Position numbers and translations under genes: made by a program. Positions 4,468 to 11,896 of a DNA stretch of 12,630 nucleotides are shown one piece after another (positions within the stretch are counted from its first letter, which is position 1; each line of letters starts with the position of its first letter). The stretch spans positions 1 through 12,630 of the forward strand of contig JAOUFL010000039.1 in assembly GCA_029858245.1 (NCBI GenBank). The letters are read 5' to 3'. The notes below the pieces were generated by a model. It was given only the letters and a program-made list of their open reading frames with translations, did no database searches and had not been told where the DNA came from. The DNA comes from Candidatus Zixiibacteriota bacterium (GTDB taxonomy: Bacteria > Zixibacteria > MSB-5A5 > RBG-16-43-9).

Positions 4468-7440
4468 ATGAGATTTGTTAGAATAGTACCGATCTTATTA
4501 ATTTTTACACTCTCCACTTTCTCCCATTCGAAATCTGGAGAACTGAGCCCTGATTTAAAGAACAGTTTTCAGGTTGCAGATAGAAGCGAGTACCTTTCCT
4601 GCTTGATAATGCTGAAAGACCAGCTTAAGCCTGAAAATCAGAAAATTTATAGGGAATTGAAAAATCGTGAAGAAAAACATTCGAATGTGATTTACAGGCT
4701 TAAAGATAAAAAGATAAAATCGCAAAAAAATCTTTTAATATTTTTAGATGAACAGAAAAGAAAAGGGACAGTTGAAAGCTATCAGGACTTCTGGATAGTC
4801 AATGGAATTCTGATCAGCGCTACTATGGAGATAATAGAAGGAATCGCCAAAAAACCTGAGGTAGAAATTATTTATCCAAACTACCCGGTAGCCCTTATAG
4901 CACCATTCACTGATACAAGTAGTTCTTTTAAAACAGGGGTAAGAGATGATTACCAGGTTATGGGGGTAAGGGAACTCTGGAAGATGGGCTACACGGGCAA
5001 AGGCAGATTAGTATGCGGTTTTGACACAGGAGTAGAATGGACCCATCCTGCACTCTATGGTAACTGGAATGGAGGTCTACAGGGTGGGAATTCACGTAGC
5101 TGGTTTGACCCATATGGTTCGCTTTTCCCCGTGGACGCTAATGGTCATGGAACCCATTCCATGGGAATAATGGTAGGCAGGACTGAGGAAGAAACATTGG
5201 GAGTAGCTTTTGATGCCAAATGGATCGCTGCCGGGATTATTGACCGGGGTAAAGATATAGATCAGACTATTGCGGATATTCTGCTGGCTTTTGAATGGGC
5301 TATTGATCCGGATGGAAATCCGGAGACAATAGATGATGTCCCGGATGTGATAAACAACTCCTGGGGTATTCCTCTGGCTGCAAAACCACCCTGTGACCAG
5401 ACATTCTGGGCTGCAATTGATAATGTAGAGGCTGCAGGAGCTATAGTTGTTTTTGCCGCAGGGAATGAAGGTCCTGCTCTAATGACTCTGAGAACCCCAG
5501 CTGACAGAGTAAGTACCGCAACGAATAGTTTCTCAGTAGGAGCTGTAGATTCGTATATTGATGACTTGCCTGTTGCTTCTTTCAGCAGTCGCGGACCCTC
5601 TGGTTGTGATGGAGTTTCGATCAAACCGGAAATCTGTGCTCCAGGAGTAGGAATCCGCTCTTCTTATCTTAATGGGACTTATAAGCTTTTAAATGGGACA
5701 TCCACCGCTGTTGCTTTCATCTCCGGAGCAGTGGCTCTTTTAAGAGAATTTAATCCGGAAGCAACTGCTGAGGAAATAAAAAATGCGCTTCTTCTTTCTG
5801 CTACAGATTTAGGCCCTGCAGGTGAGGATAATGATTACGGTTGGGGATTACTAAACCTGAAAAAAGCTTTAGACTTTATGCCATCCCCTCCTTATCCGAA
5901 GGTATGGTTAGATAGTGCGTATGTGACAGAGGATACTGTGAATTACCCCGAAGTACTGGAAAGGCAAAGGCTGTACTTTAGTTTTAAAAACTATGGAGAA
6001 AAAATTGACTCCCTGAATGTAGTTTTATATACCCAGGATTCTTCAGTGGTTTTGTGTGAAGACAGCTTATATATCGATTCCATAGGTTCTAAAAAGACTG
6101 AAACTAACATCAATTCGCCACTGGTTCTCTCATACGATGAAAACCTGCCATTGAATTACACATTTACTTTCCGTATCAGATTTTTCAATAATTCAGGAGA
6201 GTATGTGGATAGTCTTCAATACTCGATTACTCTTAATCAAGAGGAGAAATATTTTTCTGCAGAGCATGATGCTGGTAATGTAGTGTTTTCCATCTCAAAT
6301 TCAGGCATATACGGATTGGGGGGAAGGTCTATCTTCGCAGGGCAGGGGCAGGGATTTAGATATCCAAAAACAGGGGAGGACAACCTTTTTGAGGGCGCAT
6401 TTCTTATCGGGAAATCAAGAAACCAGGTTATGGATGGAGCAAGAGATCAGTCCGGTAATTCTTCCCAGAACGATTTTGTTCCCTTGGGTGAGCTGACTAT
6501 CGATAAACCAGGAGAGGTCTCAGATCAGGATGGAACAGGGATATTCCTTGATACTGGTGCAGAAAACCAGATAGGCTTGGAAATTATCCAGAGAAGTTTT
6601 GCTTTTTCAAACCCTCCAGATGATGATTATGTTATGCTGGAATACACTATAAAAAATAAAAATCTGGGCAATCTGGATGGTATTTATGCAGGACTTTTCT
6701 TTGACTGGGATATAAACATTAACACACCTAAAGATGACTTTGCAGGACGTGATTCAATCCTGAACATGAAGTTGGCCTACCAATACGATTCAACCTCATC
6801 TGTTTATTTAACTATTTTCCCCTTGAATCATCCTCCAGCATCTTGCAAGCTGGTCGATAACCAGCTTTTCCTCTACGATGGCTTCACCGAAGAGGAGAAA
6901 TATTTATTTTTAAGTGGTGATACACTCATAGACTCAGATACAGCTTCTTATCTGGTTACAGGCGATTGGTCACAAATCATTTCCTGCGGACCATTTGATA
7001 TTCCTGCAGCAGAGAGCGTAGTGGTAGCTTTTGCGGTAATTGCCGGTGACAACCTATTTGACCTTAAAGAAAATGTAAAATCAGCCAGGTTGAAATATCA
7101 TGATCTGAAGACAGAGGTTGAATCAGAGCAAGATTTACTGATACCTGATGTTTATAGTTTAAGTCAGAATTATCCTAATCCTTTTAACCCCACTACAAGA
7201 ATACAGTTTAGAGTTGGGAGACTGGAGTTTGGAGACCCCGTCCACACCTCACTGATTATTTACAATATCCTGGGCCAGAAGGTGAGAACGATGGTGAATG
7301 AGGAAAGATTACCCGGAAGCTATGAAGTTAACTGGGATGGAAAAGATGAAAGAGGAAATGAAGTCTGCAGTGGTATATATTTTTATCGAATAGAAGCAGG
7401 AAAATATAGAGAAACCAGAAAAATGATCTTGCTCAGATAG
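4468..7440 (+). CDS. Secreted subtilisin-like serine protease (S8, bacillopeptidase F-like) with C-terminal sorting domain
   Basis: This 990-residue extracellular endopeptidase begins with a signal peptide (1 to about 22, hydrophobic core VPILLIFTLSTF). A lysine-rich propeptide that looks like an I9 inhibitor follows (about 30-140). The catalytic domain spans about 165-470: Asp186 in GFDTG, His227 in NGHGTH, oxyanion Asn333 in AAGNEG and Ser412 in NGTSTA. The blocks WFDPYG, GVAFDAKWIAA, DPDGNPETIDDVPDVINNSWG in two pieces and SFSSRGPSG are typical of the bacillopeptidase F group. The serine motif is unusual: GTSTAVAFISG lacks the Met and Pro of GTSMAxP. Next come a beta-rich region (about 475-600) and a domain with DAGNVVFSISNSGIYGLGG (about 600-890) that I cannot name. 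The end (893-990) carries YSLSQNYPNPFNPTT and a FlgD-like or type A sorting fold ending in KMILLR, implying export through the outer membrane, probably by type IX secretion. GAGGGGGA precedes the ATG. It is monocistronic. Confidence 0.93.
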   Translation: MRFVRIVPILLIFTLSTFSHSKSGELSPDLKNSFQVADRSEYLSCLIMLKDQLKPENQKIYRELKNREEKHSNVIYRLKDKKIKSQKNLLIFLDEQKRKGTVESYQDFWIVNGILISATMEIIEGIAKKPEVEIIYPNYPVALIAPFTDTSSSFKTGVRDDYQVMGVRELWKMGYTGKGRLVCGFDTGVEWTHPALYGNWNGGLQGGNSRSWFDPYGSLFPVDANGHGTHSMGIMVGRTEEETLGVAFDAKWIAAGIIDRGKDIDQTIADILLAFEWAIDPDGNPETIDDVPDVINNSWGIPLAAKPPCDQTFWAAIDNVEAAGAIVVFAAGNEGPALMTLRTPADRVSTATNSFSVGAVDSYIDDLPVASFSSRGPSGCDGVSIKPEICAPGVGIRSSYLNGTYKLLNGTSTAVAFISGAVALLREFNPEATAEEIKNALLLSATDLGPAGEDNDYGWGLLNLKKALDFMPSPPYPKVWLDSAYVTEDTVNYPEVLERQRLYFSFKNYGEKIDSLNVVLYTQDSSVVLCEDSLYIDSIGSKKTETNINSPLVLSYDENLPLNYTFTFRIRFFNNSGEYVDSLQYSITLNQEEKYFSAEHDAGNVVFSISNSGIYGLGGRSIFAGQGQGFRYPKTGEDNLFEGAFLIGKSRNQVMDGARDQSGNSSQNDFVPLGELTIDKPGEVSDQDGTGIFLDTGAENQIGLEIIQRSFAFSNPPDDDYVMLEYTIKNKNLGNLDGIYAGLFFDWDININTPKDDFAGRDSILNMKLAYQYDSTSSVYLTIFPLNHPPASCKLVDNQLFLYDGFTEEEKYLFLSGDTLIDSDTASYLVTGDWSQIISCGPFDIPAAESVVVAFAVIAGDNLFDLKENVKSARLKYHDLKTEVESEQDLLIPDVYSLSQNYPNPFNPTTRIQFRVGRLEFGDPVHTSLIIYNILGQKVRTMVNEERLPGSYEVNWDGKDERGNEVCSGIYFYRIEAGKYRETRKMILLR

Positions 7441-7473
7441 AATGTGTAGTTATCATTAATGAATGGTGATCAG

Positions 7474-7506
7474 AAAAAAGGGCAATTTAAAAATTGCCCT
7501 TTTTTT
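7474..7506. terminator. Bidirectional intrinsic terminator between the protease gene and queT
   Basis: GGGCAATTT and AAATTGCCC form a perfect palindrome flanked by six A on the left and seven T on the right, so it terminates in both directions. It lies between two convergent genes, 33 bases after the protease stop codon and 8 bases before the queT stop codon. Confidence 0.93.
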
Positions 7507-7514
7507 CTCAAATA

Positions 7515-7994
7515 CTAAAAATACTCTTTCCACCTTTTACGGGTTAATATAATTTTCAATAGAGGATAACCTAAAAAATAACAGGCTACTATCTCTCCCA
7601 TACCCACATAGACAACTGTTAACCAATAGGGCATCTTGAAAAGAAAATGCAGATAGAGGCTTACACCAAAAGCGTTCAAAAAAATCGGGGGAAGCGGTGC
7701 AAGTACAGGTCTCTTGATTCTGGATAAAAGATAAGTAAAAAAAGCAGCGAGCAGGGTTATTAGACTACCTCCAATAATATCATACAGTCCTAAACCTCCA
7801 TAAATATTGGCCAATAAACATCCCAGGAAAAGCCCGGGTATGGCAGCCGGCGTTAGATAGGGAAGCACAGTTAAAGCTTCGGAGACCCTTACCTGCAGGG
7901 GTCCATAACTTATAGGTGCTAGAATTATTGTCATAACAGCATAAAGCGCTGCTATGATTCCTGCCTGAGAGATATATTTGGAAGTAAAAGACAT
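7515..7994 (-). CDS. queT: QueT-family queuosine-precursor transporter, ECF S component
   Basis: This small integral membrane protein belongs to the QueT family, which imports a queuosine precursor (preQ0 or preQ1) as the substrate-binding S component of an energy-coupling-factor transporter. The diagnostic segment is ISYGPLQVRVSEALTVLPY, then TPAAIPGLFLGCLLANIYGG and YDIIGGSLITLLAAF. About five hydrophobic helices are visible. ATG at 7994 is chosen, giving 159 residues: it fits the family N-terminus and lies about 18 bases inside the predicted transcript. An upstream TTG at 8009 would add five residues but sits almost on the transcription start. No EcfA or EcfT gene is nearby, which is normal for S components sharing a common energising module. 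It converges on the protease and diverges from purD. I see no preQ1 riboswitch upstream. Confidence 0.88.
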   Translation of the reverse strand: MSFTSKYISQAGIIAALYAVMTIILAPISYGPLQVRVSEALTVLPYLTPAAIPGLFLGCLLANIYGGLGLYDIIGGSLITLLAAFFTYLLSRIKRPVLAPLPPIFLNAFGVSLYLHFLFKMPYWLTVVYVGMGEIVACYFLGYPLLKIILTRKRWKEYF

Positions 7995-8018
7995 CTGGTA
8001 ACACTTCAAATTTTAATT

Positions 8019-8047
8019 AATAAAAAGTTTAGGGAGGTAATTGTCAA
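8019..8047 (-). promoter_or_regulatory. Promoter of queT
   Basis: Minus-strand TTGACA (8042-8047), 17-base spacer, TTTATT (8019-8024). The -35 is perfect and the -10 matches four of six positions. The predicted start near 8012 leaves a leader of only about 18 bases before ATG 7994, too short for a riboswitch. Confidence 0.5.
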
Positions 8048-8058
8048 TAAAAAAATCC

Positions 8059-8088
8059 TTGCCTTTCGGTTCTGTTTGGATTTATTAT
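8059..8088 (+). promoter_or_regulatory. Likely promoter of purD
   Basis: TTGCCT (8059-8064), 18-base spacer, TATTAT (8083-8088, five of six consensus bases). Other AT-rich -10-like strings lie just downstream, so the exact start is uncertain. No purine riboswitch fold was recognised in the short leader to the ATG at 8134. Confidence 0.4.
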
Positions 8089-8133
8089 AAAGTCTTAAAA
8101 TATAAGCGCTGTTGAGTTTTAAGGAGAACGAAA

Positions 8134-9417
8134 ATGAAGATATTAGTTGTCGGTGGAGGGGGGAGGGAGCATGCCATGGTCTGGAAACTCTCTCAATCTC
8201 CTTTAGTTAAAAAAATCTATGCAGCACCCGGAAATGCAGGGATTTCCAGTATAGCAGAGTGTGTGGAGATTTCACCTGGGGATATTAAAAGATTGACTGA
8301 TTTTGCGGAAAAAAATTCGATTGACCTAACTATGGTTGGCCCGGAGCTGCCTTTAACCCTGGGAATAGTGGACGAATTCGAGAAAAGGAATTTAAAAATA
8401 TTCGGTCCCAAAAAAGAAGCTGCTTTGATCGAAGGGAGCAAGGTTTTTGCTAAGGAGTTTATGAAGAATTACCACATTCCAACAGCCAGTTTTAAAATTT
8501 TTGAGACCAAGAAAGATGTATTAGATTTTATTCGTTCCTCAGAATTTCCCCTGGTGATTAAAGCAGATGGACTGGCAGCGGGAAAAGGTGCTTTTGTGGT
8601 TGAGGGTTTGAAAAGCGCTGAAGAGGTAATCGACAAGGTTATGGTGGAAAAGATATTTGGCGAATCCGGTAATAAGATAATCGTGGAGGAGTTTTTAACG
8701 GGTGAAGAGGTTACAGTTTTAGCTTTTACTGACGGAAAAACAGTTCTGTCAATGGTCTCATCCCAGGATCATAAGAGGATATACGATGGTGATAGAGGCC
8801 CCAACACAGGAGGCATGGGGGCGTATGCACCAACACTGATGATCAATGACAGGATGATGGAAAAAATAAATGAGGACATTCTGGAACCGACAATTTTTGG
8901 TTTAAGCCGAGAGGGAAGAATTTATAAAGGTGTTTTATACGCTGGCTTGATGATGACCGAGAATGGACTAAAGGTTGTTGAATTCAACTGCAGATTCGGA
9001 GACCCGGAAGCACAGGTGGTCTTACCTTTGCTGGAAAGTGATCTTGCGGAAATATCCATCTCCATTGTAGAAGAAGAACTCGAGCTTGAGGATATTAATT
9101 GGAAAGAAGGCTCAGCCGTATGTGTTATTTTGGCTTCAGGAGGATATCCGGGTGACTACGAGGAAGGAAAGGAAATTATCGGGTTAAACAGGGTGAAAAA
9201 TGAAGGTGTGATTGTTTTCCATTCTGGAACTAAGAAGGTTGGGGATAAGTTCGTCACCAGTGGCGGCAGGGTACTGGGAGTAACTGCTTTTGACAAAACC
9301 ATGCAGGGAGCTTTAAACATAGCTTATTCGGCAGTGGATAAGATTAACTTCGAGGGAATGCAATATAGACACGATATTGGTTATCGAGCGACCAATGTCA
9401 GAAGGGAATATTTCTAA
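8134..9417 (+). CDS. purD: Phosphoribosylamine-glycine ligase (GAR synthetase)
   Basis: PurD joins glycine to phosphoribosylamine using ATP, the second step of purine synthesis. At 427 residues it is the normal monofunctional length. Domains in order: the N-terminal fold with VVGGGGREHA (5-14), GPELPLTLGI (69-78) and IFGPKKEAALIEGSK (89-103); the ATP-grasp core with KADGLAAGKGAFV (143-155), HKRIYDGDRGPNTGGMGAYAP (starting at 213, unbroken) and EFNCRFGDPEAQ (283-294), which supplies metal-binding Glu and Asn; and a C-terminal barrel with ASGGYPG. AAGGAG stands seven bases before the ATG. purE follows 166 bases later with an intergenic hairpin between, so the two may share a transcript without tight coupling. 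Confidence 0.97.
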   Translation: MKILVVGGGGREHAMVWKLSQSPLVKKIYAAPGNAGISSIAECVEISPGDIKRLTDFAEKNSIDLTMVGPELPLTLGIVDEFEKRNLKIFGPKKEAALIEGSKVFAKEFMKNYHIPTASFKIFETKKDVLDFIRSSEFPLVIKADGLAAGKGAFVVEGLKSAEEVIDKVMVEKIFGESGNKIIVEEFLTGEEVTVLAFTDGKTVLSMVSSQDHKRIYDGDRGPNTGGMGAYAPTLMINDRMMEKINEDILEPTIFGLSREGRIYKGVLYAGLMMTENGLKVVEFNCRFGDPEAQVVLPLLESDLAEISISIVEEELELEDINWKEGSAVCVILASGGYPGDYEEGKEIIGLNRVKNEGVIVFHSGTKKVGDKFVTSGGRVLGVTAFDKTMQGALNIAYSAVDKINFEGMQYRHDIGYRATNVRREYF

Positions 9418-9448
9418 AAAGTATTCAGGGAATCAAGAGTTAAATATT

Positions 9449-9473
9449 GTAGGGACAGAACATCGTTCTGTCC
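9449..9473. repeat. Intergenic palindromic repeat, copy A, downstream of purD
   Basis: GTAG followed by a perfect 9-bp hairpin, GGACAGAAC, loop ATC, GTTCTGTCC. It lies 31 bases after the purD stop codon. No T-run follows, so it is not a standard terminator. A copy with two differences occurs after purE (10067-10090). The GTAG head plus stem-loop resembles REP elements. Confidence 0.8.
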
Positions 9474-9583
9474 AATTGCTCTTTAACCTTGCTTATCCGG
9501 GCAGATGAGAAATTAAAAAAGCAATCCTGAAGGTTCAGAGCGGGTCTTACGAGTTAACATATAAGAAAATTTAAGGAAACATT

Positions 9584-10063
9584 ATGAAGAAAAATAAAGT
9601 ATTAATAGTGATAGGAAGTGAATCAGACCGGGAGATGATGAATAAAACCGCGGAGGTTTTGACTGATTTTGATATCGATTTTGAGATGGTTGTTTCCTCT
9701 GCTCACCGTAATCCGGAAAAAACCAGAAACCTTGCCCTGAAAGCTGAAAAGAAAGGGATAAAGGTGATAATTGCCGGTGCGGGTATGGCAGCTCATCTGC
9801 CTGGAGTTATAGCTTCTCATACAAAATTACCGGTTATCGGTGTTCCTCTTCCTTCTCTTCCCTTTAAAGGGATTGATTCTTTTTTCTCCATCCTGCAGAT
9901 GCCCTCAGGTGTTCCGGTTGCCACGATGTCAGTCGGCTCAGCCGGGGCAAAAAATGCGGCTATTTTAGCTGCAGAGATTCTGGCTTTGTCGGATGATAAG
10001 ATTAAAAAAAGGCTCAAAGGCTCAATTCCGCCTTTGGCTGGACAAAGGTTCAAGGGGAAATAA
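9584..10063 (+). CDS. purE: N5-carboxyaminoimidazole ribonucleotide mutase (PurE, class I)
   Basis: PurE moves the carboxyl group of N5-CAIR to give CAIR in purine synthesis and acts as a cytoplasmic oligomer. It has 159 residues, the usual class I length. Motifs: GSESD (11-15), SSAHRNP (38-44) with the catalytic His41, AGAGMAAHLPGVIAS (64-78), FKGIDSFFSILQMPSGVPVAT (from 94, unbroken) and SVGSAGAKNAAILAAEIL (116-133). The AAHLPGV block fits the class I mutase that works with PurK, rather than the class II carboxylase. No purK is in the window. AAGGA lies upstream of the ATG. A palindromic repeat starts almost directly after the stop codon. Confidence 0.96.
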   Translation: MKKNKVLIVIGSESDREMMNKTAEVLTDFDIDFEMVVSSAHRNPEKTRNLALKAEKKGIKVIIAGAGMAAHLPGVIASHTKLPVIGVPLPSLPFKGIDSFFSILQMPSGVPVATMSVGSAGAKNAAILAAEILALSDDKIKKRLKGSIPPLAGQRFKGK

Positions 10064-10065
10064 AT

Positions 10066-10090
10066 ATAGGGACAGAATATTGTTCTGTCC
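10066..10090. repeat. Intergenic palindromic repeat, copy B, downstream of purE
   Basis: GGACAGAA, centre TATTG, TTCTGTCC, preceded by ATAG, beginning within a few bases of the purE stop codon. It is the same as copy A (9450-9473) except for two C-to-T changes in the centre. One of these turns a C-G pair into a T-G (U-G in RNA) wobble, so the stem is preserved. No T-tract follows. Confidence 0.8.
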
Positions 10091-10137
10091 TAAGCTATAA
10101 ATAGACGTAGGATGTTTTATGAACTTATAAAGAATAT

Positions 10138-10201
10138 AGTAGCGGGTAGTGAGTAGCGAGGGCAAAAAGGATAGTGCCCTGTATGCTATCTACTGTCTAC
10201 T
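10138..10201. repeat. Large imperfect inverted repeat with GTAG motifs, upstream of lemA
   Basis: Two 26-base arms enclose a 12-base loop. About 17 of 26 positions are complementary, including the ends AGTAG/CTACT, an internal GTAG/CTAC and the inner AGGGC/GCCCT. The left arm also repeats GTAG three times at 7- to 8-base intervals (GTAGCGG, GTAGTGA, GTAGCGA). It lies in the purE-lemA gap, about 10 bases before the lemA ribosome binding site. It looks like a mobile or REP/BIME-type intergenic element. Confidence 0.6.
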
Positions 10202-10220
10202 TAAAACAATGGAGGTAAAA

Positions 10221-10781
10221 ATGTTGATCACCCTTCTCTTTTTGTTAATAGTTTTCGGAGTACCGATTTTAATCATAATCGGGGTTTATAACAAACTTGT
10301 AGTTTTAAGAAACCGAGGAGATAATGCCTGGCATCAAATCGATGTTCAACTGCAAAGAAGGGCGGATTTAGTCCCCAACTTAGTAGAAACGGTAAAGGGT
10401 TATGCAGCTCACGAGAGAGGAGTATTCGAGGCAGTTACCAAAGCCCGAACCCAATGGGCTCAGGCAAGCTCGGTTAAAGAAAAAGAGGAAGCGAACGGAA
10501 TGCTTACCTCTGCTCTAAAAACCCTTTTTGCTGTAGCTGAAAATTACCCTGATTTAAAAGCTAATCAGAATTTCCTGATGCTTCAGGAGGAATTAGCCGG
10601 CATCGAAAGCAAGATCGCCTATGCCAGACAGTTCTATAATGATACCATCCTGTCCTTTAACAATGCTCAGCAGGTTTTCCCATCTAATATCGTCGCTAAT
10701 TTGTTTAACTTCAAACCCAGAGACTATTTCGAAATAGAGGAGGCAGCCAAAAGAGAAGTACCAAAGGTGGATTTCAAATAG
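10221..10781 (+). CDS. lemA: LemA family membrane-anchored protein
   Basis: This 186-residue protein has one N-terminal membrane helix (about 2-24) and a long helical body outside the membrane. Family hallmarks: YNKLVVLRNRGDNAWHQIDV in the first part, QLQRRADLVPNLVETVKGYA, ANQNFLMLQEELAGIESKIAYARQFYND in two parts, and the C-terminal FPSNIVANLFNF followed by YFEIEE. LemA's biochemical role is not well established. It is often encoded beside M48 proteases, as here with htpX. The start is ATG 10221, with GGAGGT four bases ahead. Longer frames reaching back to GTG 10149 would begin inside an intergenic inverted repeat and add a non-conserved leader, so they are rejected. Length agrees with the usual 185-190 residues. 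Confidence 0.94.
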   Translation: MLITLLFLLIVFGVPILIIIGVYNKLVVLRNRGDNAWHQIDVQLQRRADLVPNLVETVKGYAAHERGVFEAVTKARTQWAQASSVKEKEEANGMLTSALKTLFAVAENYPDLKANQNFLMLQEELAGIESKIAYARQFYNDTILSFNNAQQVFPSNIVANLFNFKPRDYFEIEEAAKREVPKVDFK

Positions 10782-10810
10782 GCTAAAGTCAGAATATAGA
10801 AAATATAACT

Positions 10811-10861
10811 GGTAGGTCAAGCATCTTGCCTGCCTATAACCGACAAAATGTCTGTGCTACC
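10811..10861. repeat. Composite double hairpin between lemA and htpX (BIME-like)
   Basis: Outer GGTAG (10811-10815) and CTACC (10857-10861) enclose two stem-loops: AGG(T)CAAG, CAT, CTTGCCT with a one-base bulge, and GACA, AAA, TGTC. The GTAG head, hairpin, hairpin, CTAC tail layout matches how two REP units pair head to head. The centre CATC is shared with copy A at 9449. No terminator T-run is seen. Confidence 0.6.
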
Positions 10862-10908
10862 GAATAAACTCAGAAAACAATTTTTTGCTTTAAGACTATT
10901 AAACTTGT

Positions 10909-11805
10909 ATGATATACGAGCAGATAGCAGAGAATAAATGGAAAAGCTTTTTACTACTATTTATGTTTATAGCTTTCTTCCTTCTCTTAGGCTGGGTTTT
11001 CGGGGAATATTATCATTCGGGCGAGGCAGGTATTATTATCGCTCTTGTGATTGCCCTGATTATCTCAGCTACTACTTTTTTTTATGGTGATAAAATGGTA
11101 CTGGGAATCAGCCAGGCTAAACCGGTTGATCCCAAGGAGAATCCTTATCTTTATAATGTAGTTGAGGGATTGGCTATAGCAGCCGGTATTCCGAAGCCCA
11201 AAGCTTACATAATAGATGATACTGCTCCTAATGCCTTTGCTACTGGCAGGGATCCAAAGAATTCTGCTATTGCTGTTACCAGCGGGCTTTTGCAGAAGAT
11301 GAATCGTCTGGAATTAGAAGGAGTAATTGCTCATGAGATGTCGCATATTAAAAATTATGATATACGTTATGCTACTTTAGTAGTGGTTTTAGTCGGGACG
11401 GTGGCTTTAATTTCTGACTGGATGGGCAGGAGTTTTTTCTATGGCAGAGGAAGAAGGGATAGAAAAGGTGGAGGAAATGCGATTATTATCCTTTTGGCTC
11501 TGCTCTTAGCGATTTTAGCTCCTTTAATAGCAAAGCTTCTTCAACTCGCCATTTCCAGGCAGAAGGAATATCTGGCTGATGCCTCAGGGGCACTTCTTAC
11601 CCGTTATCCAGAAGGTCTGGCTTCTGCCTTAGTGAAAATCTCAAAAGATACCGAGCCTTTAGAAGTAGCCAATAAAGCAACTGCCCATCTTTATATCGTT
11701 AATCCGTTACTGGATTACAGAGGTAAATTAAATGCTTTATTTTCAACCCATCCTCCTACTGAAGAGAGGGTTAAAAGGTTAAGGGGCATGGCTTTTATCA
11801 AGTGA
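10909..11805 (+). CDS. htpX: HtpX-like M48 family membrane zinc metalloprotease
   Basis: This integral membrane endopeptidase is thought to clear misfolded membrane proteins. Two N-terminal helices (about 13-30 and 40-58) precede the protease domain. The zinc site is intact: AHEMSH with His142, Glu143 and His146, and the third ligand Glu220 in RQKEYLADASGALL. NAFATGRDPKNSAIAVTSGLL (starting at 108, unbroken) and the closing STHPPTEERVKRLR are standard for the family. A further hydrophobic region (about 190-213) lies between the two halves of the zinc site, as in HtpX. Length is 298 residues, typical. ATG 10909 gives the family N-terminus (MIYEQIAENK) but has no obvious Shine-Dalgarno sequence. 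It probably follows lemA on one transcript, 127 bases downstream past a palindromic element. Confidence 0.94.
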   Translation: MIYEQIAENKWKSFLLLFMFIAFFLLLGWVFGEYYHSGEAGIIIALVIALIISATTFFYGDKMVLGISQAKPVDPKENPYLYNVVEGLAIAAGIPKPKAYIIDDTAPNAFATGRDPKNSAIAVTSGLLQKMNRLELEGVIAHEMSHIKNYDIRYATLVVVLVGTVALISDWMGRSFFYGRGRRDRKGGGNAIIILLALLLAILAPLIAKLLQLAISRQKEYLADASGALLTRYPEGLASALVKISKDTEPLEVANKATAHLYIVNPLLDYRGKLNALFSTHPPTEERVKRLRGMAFIK

Positions 11806-11896
11806 GATATATATCAAAAGTAAGTAATTTGCAATTTGTGGCAAAAATGCGAACTCTTTCAGGAAATTGTCGATATAGCAGAACAGGGGAGATATC

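Noticed and set aside
4434..4481. Small frame MKSELIDLRGKNEIC overlapping the protease start
   Set aside because: The upstream AAGGTAGG is too far from the ATG, the frame is 15 codons, and nothing but the overlap supports it.
5262..5624. Minus-strand open frame inside the protease gene
   Set aside because: It is antisense to the conserved catalytic core, which fully explains the sequence.
8010..8133. Possible preQ1 or purine riboswitch between queT and purD
   Set aside because: Neither strand shows the conserved cores of these riboswitches, and both leaders look too short once promoters are placed.
9449..9473. Hairpin after purD as an intrinsic terminator
   Set aside because: The stem is perfect but is followed by AATTGCTC, not a T-run, and a copy with the same flank behaviour follows purE.
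10149..10220. N-terminal extension of lemA from a GTG
   Set aside because: It begins inside the 10138-10201 inverted repeat, is not LemA-like and has no ribosome binding site, whereas ATG 10221 has GGAGGT four bases ahead and gives the family N-terminus.
9449..10861. CRISPR array suggested by repeated palindromes
   Set aside because: The copies are far apart, differ in sequence and are separated by genes, with no regular spacers.
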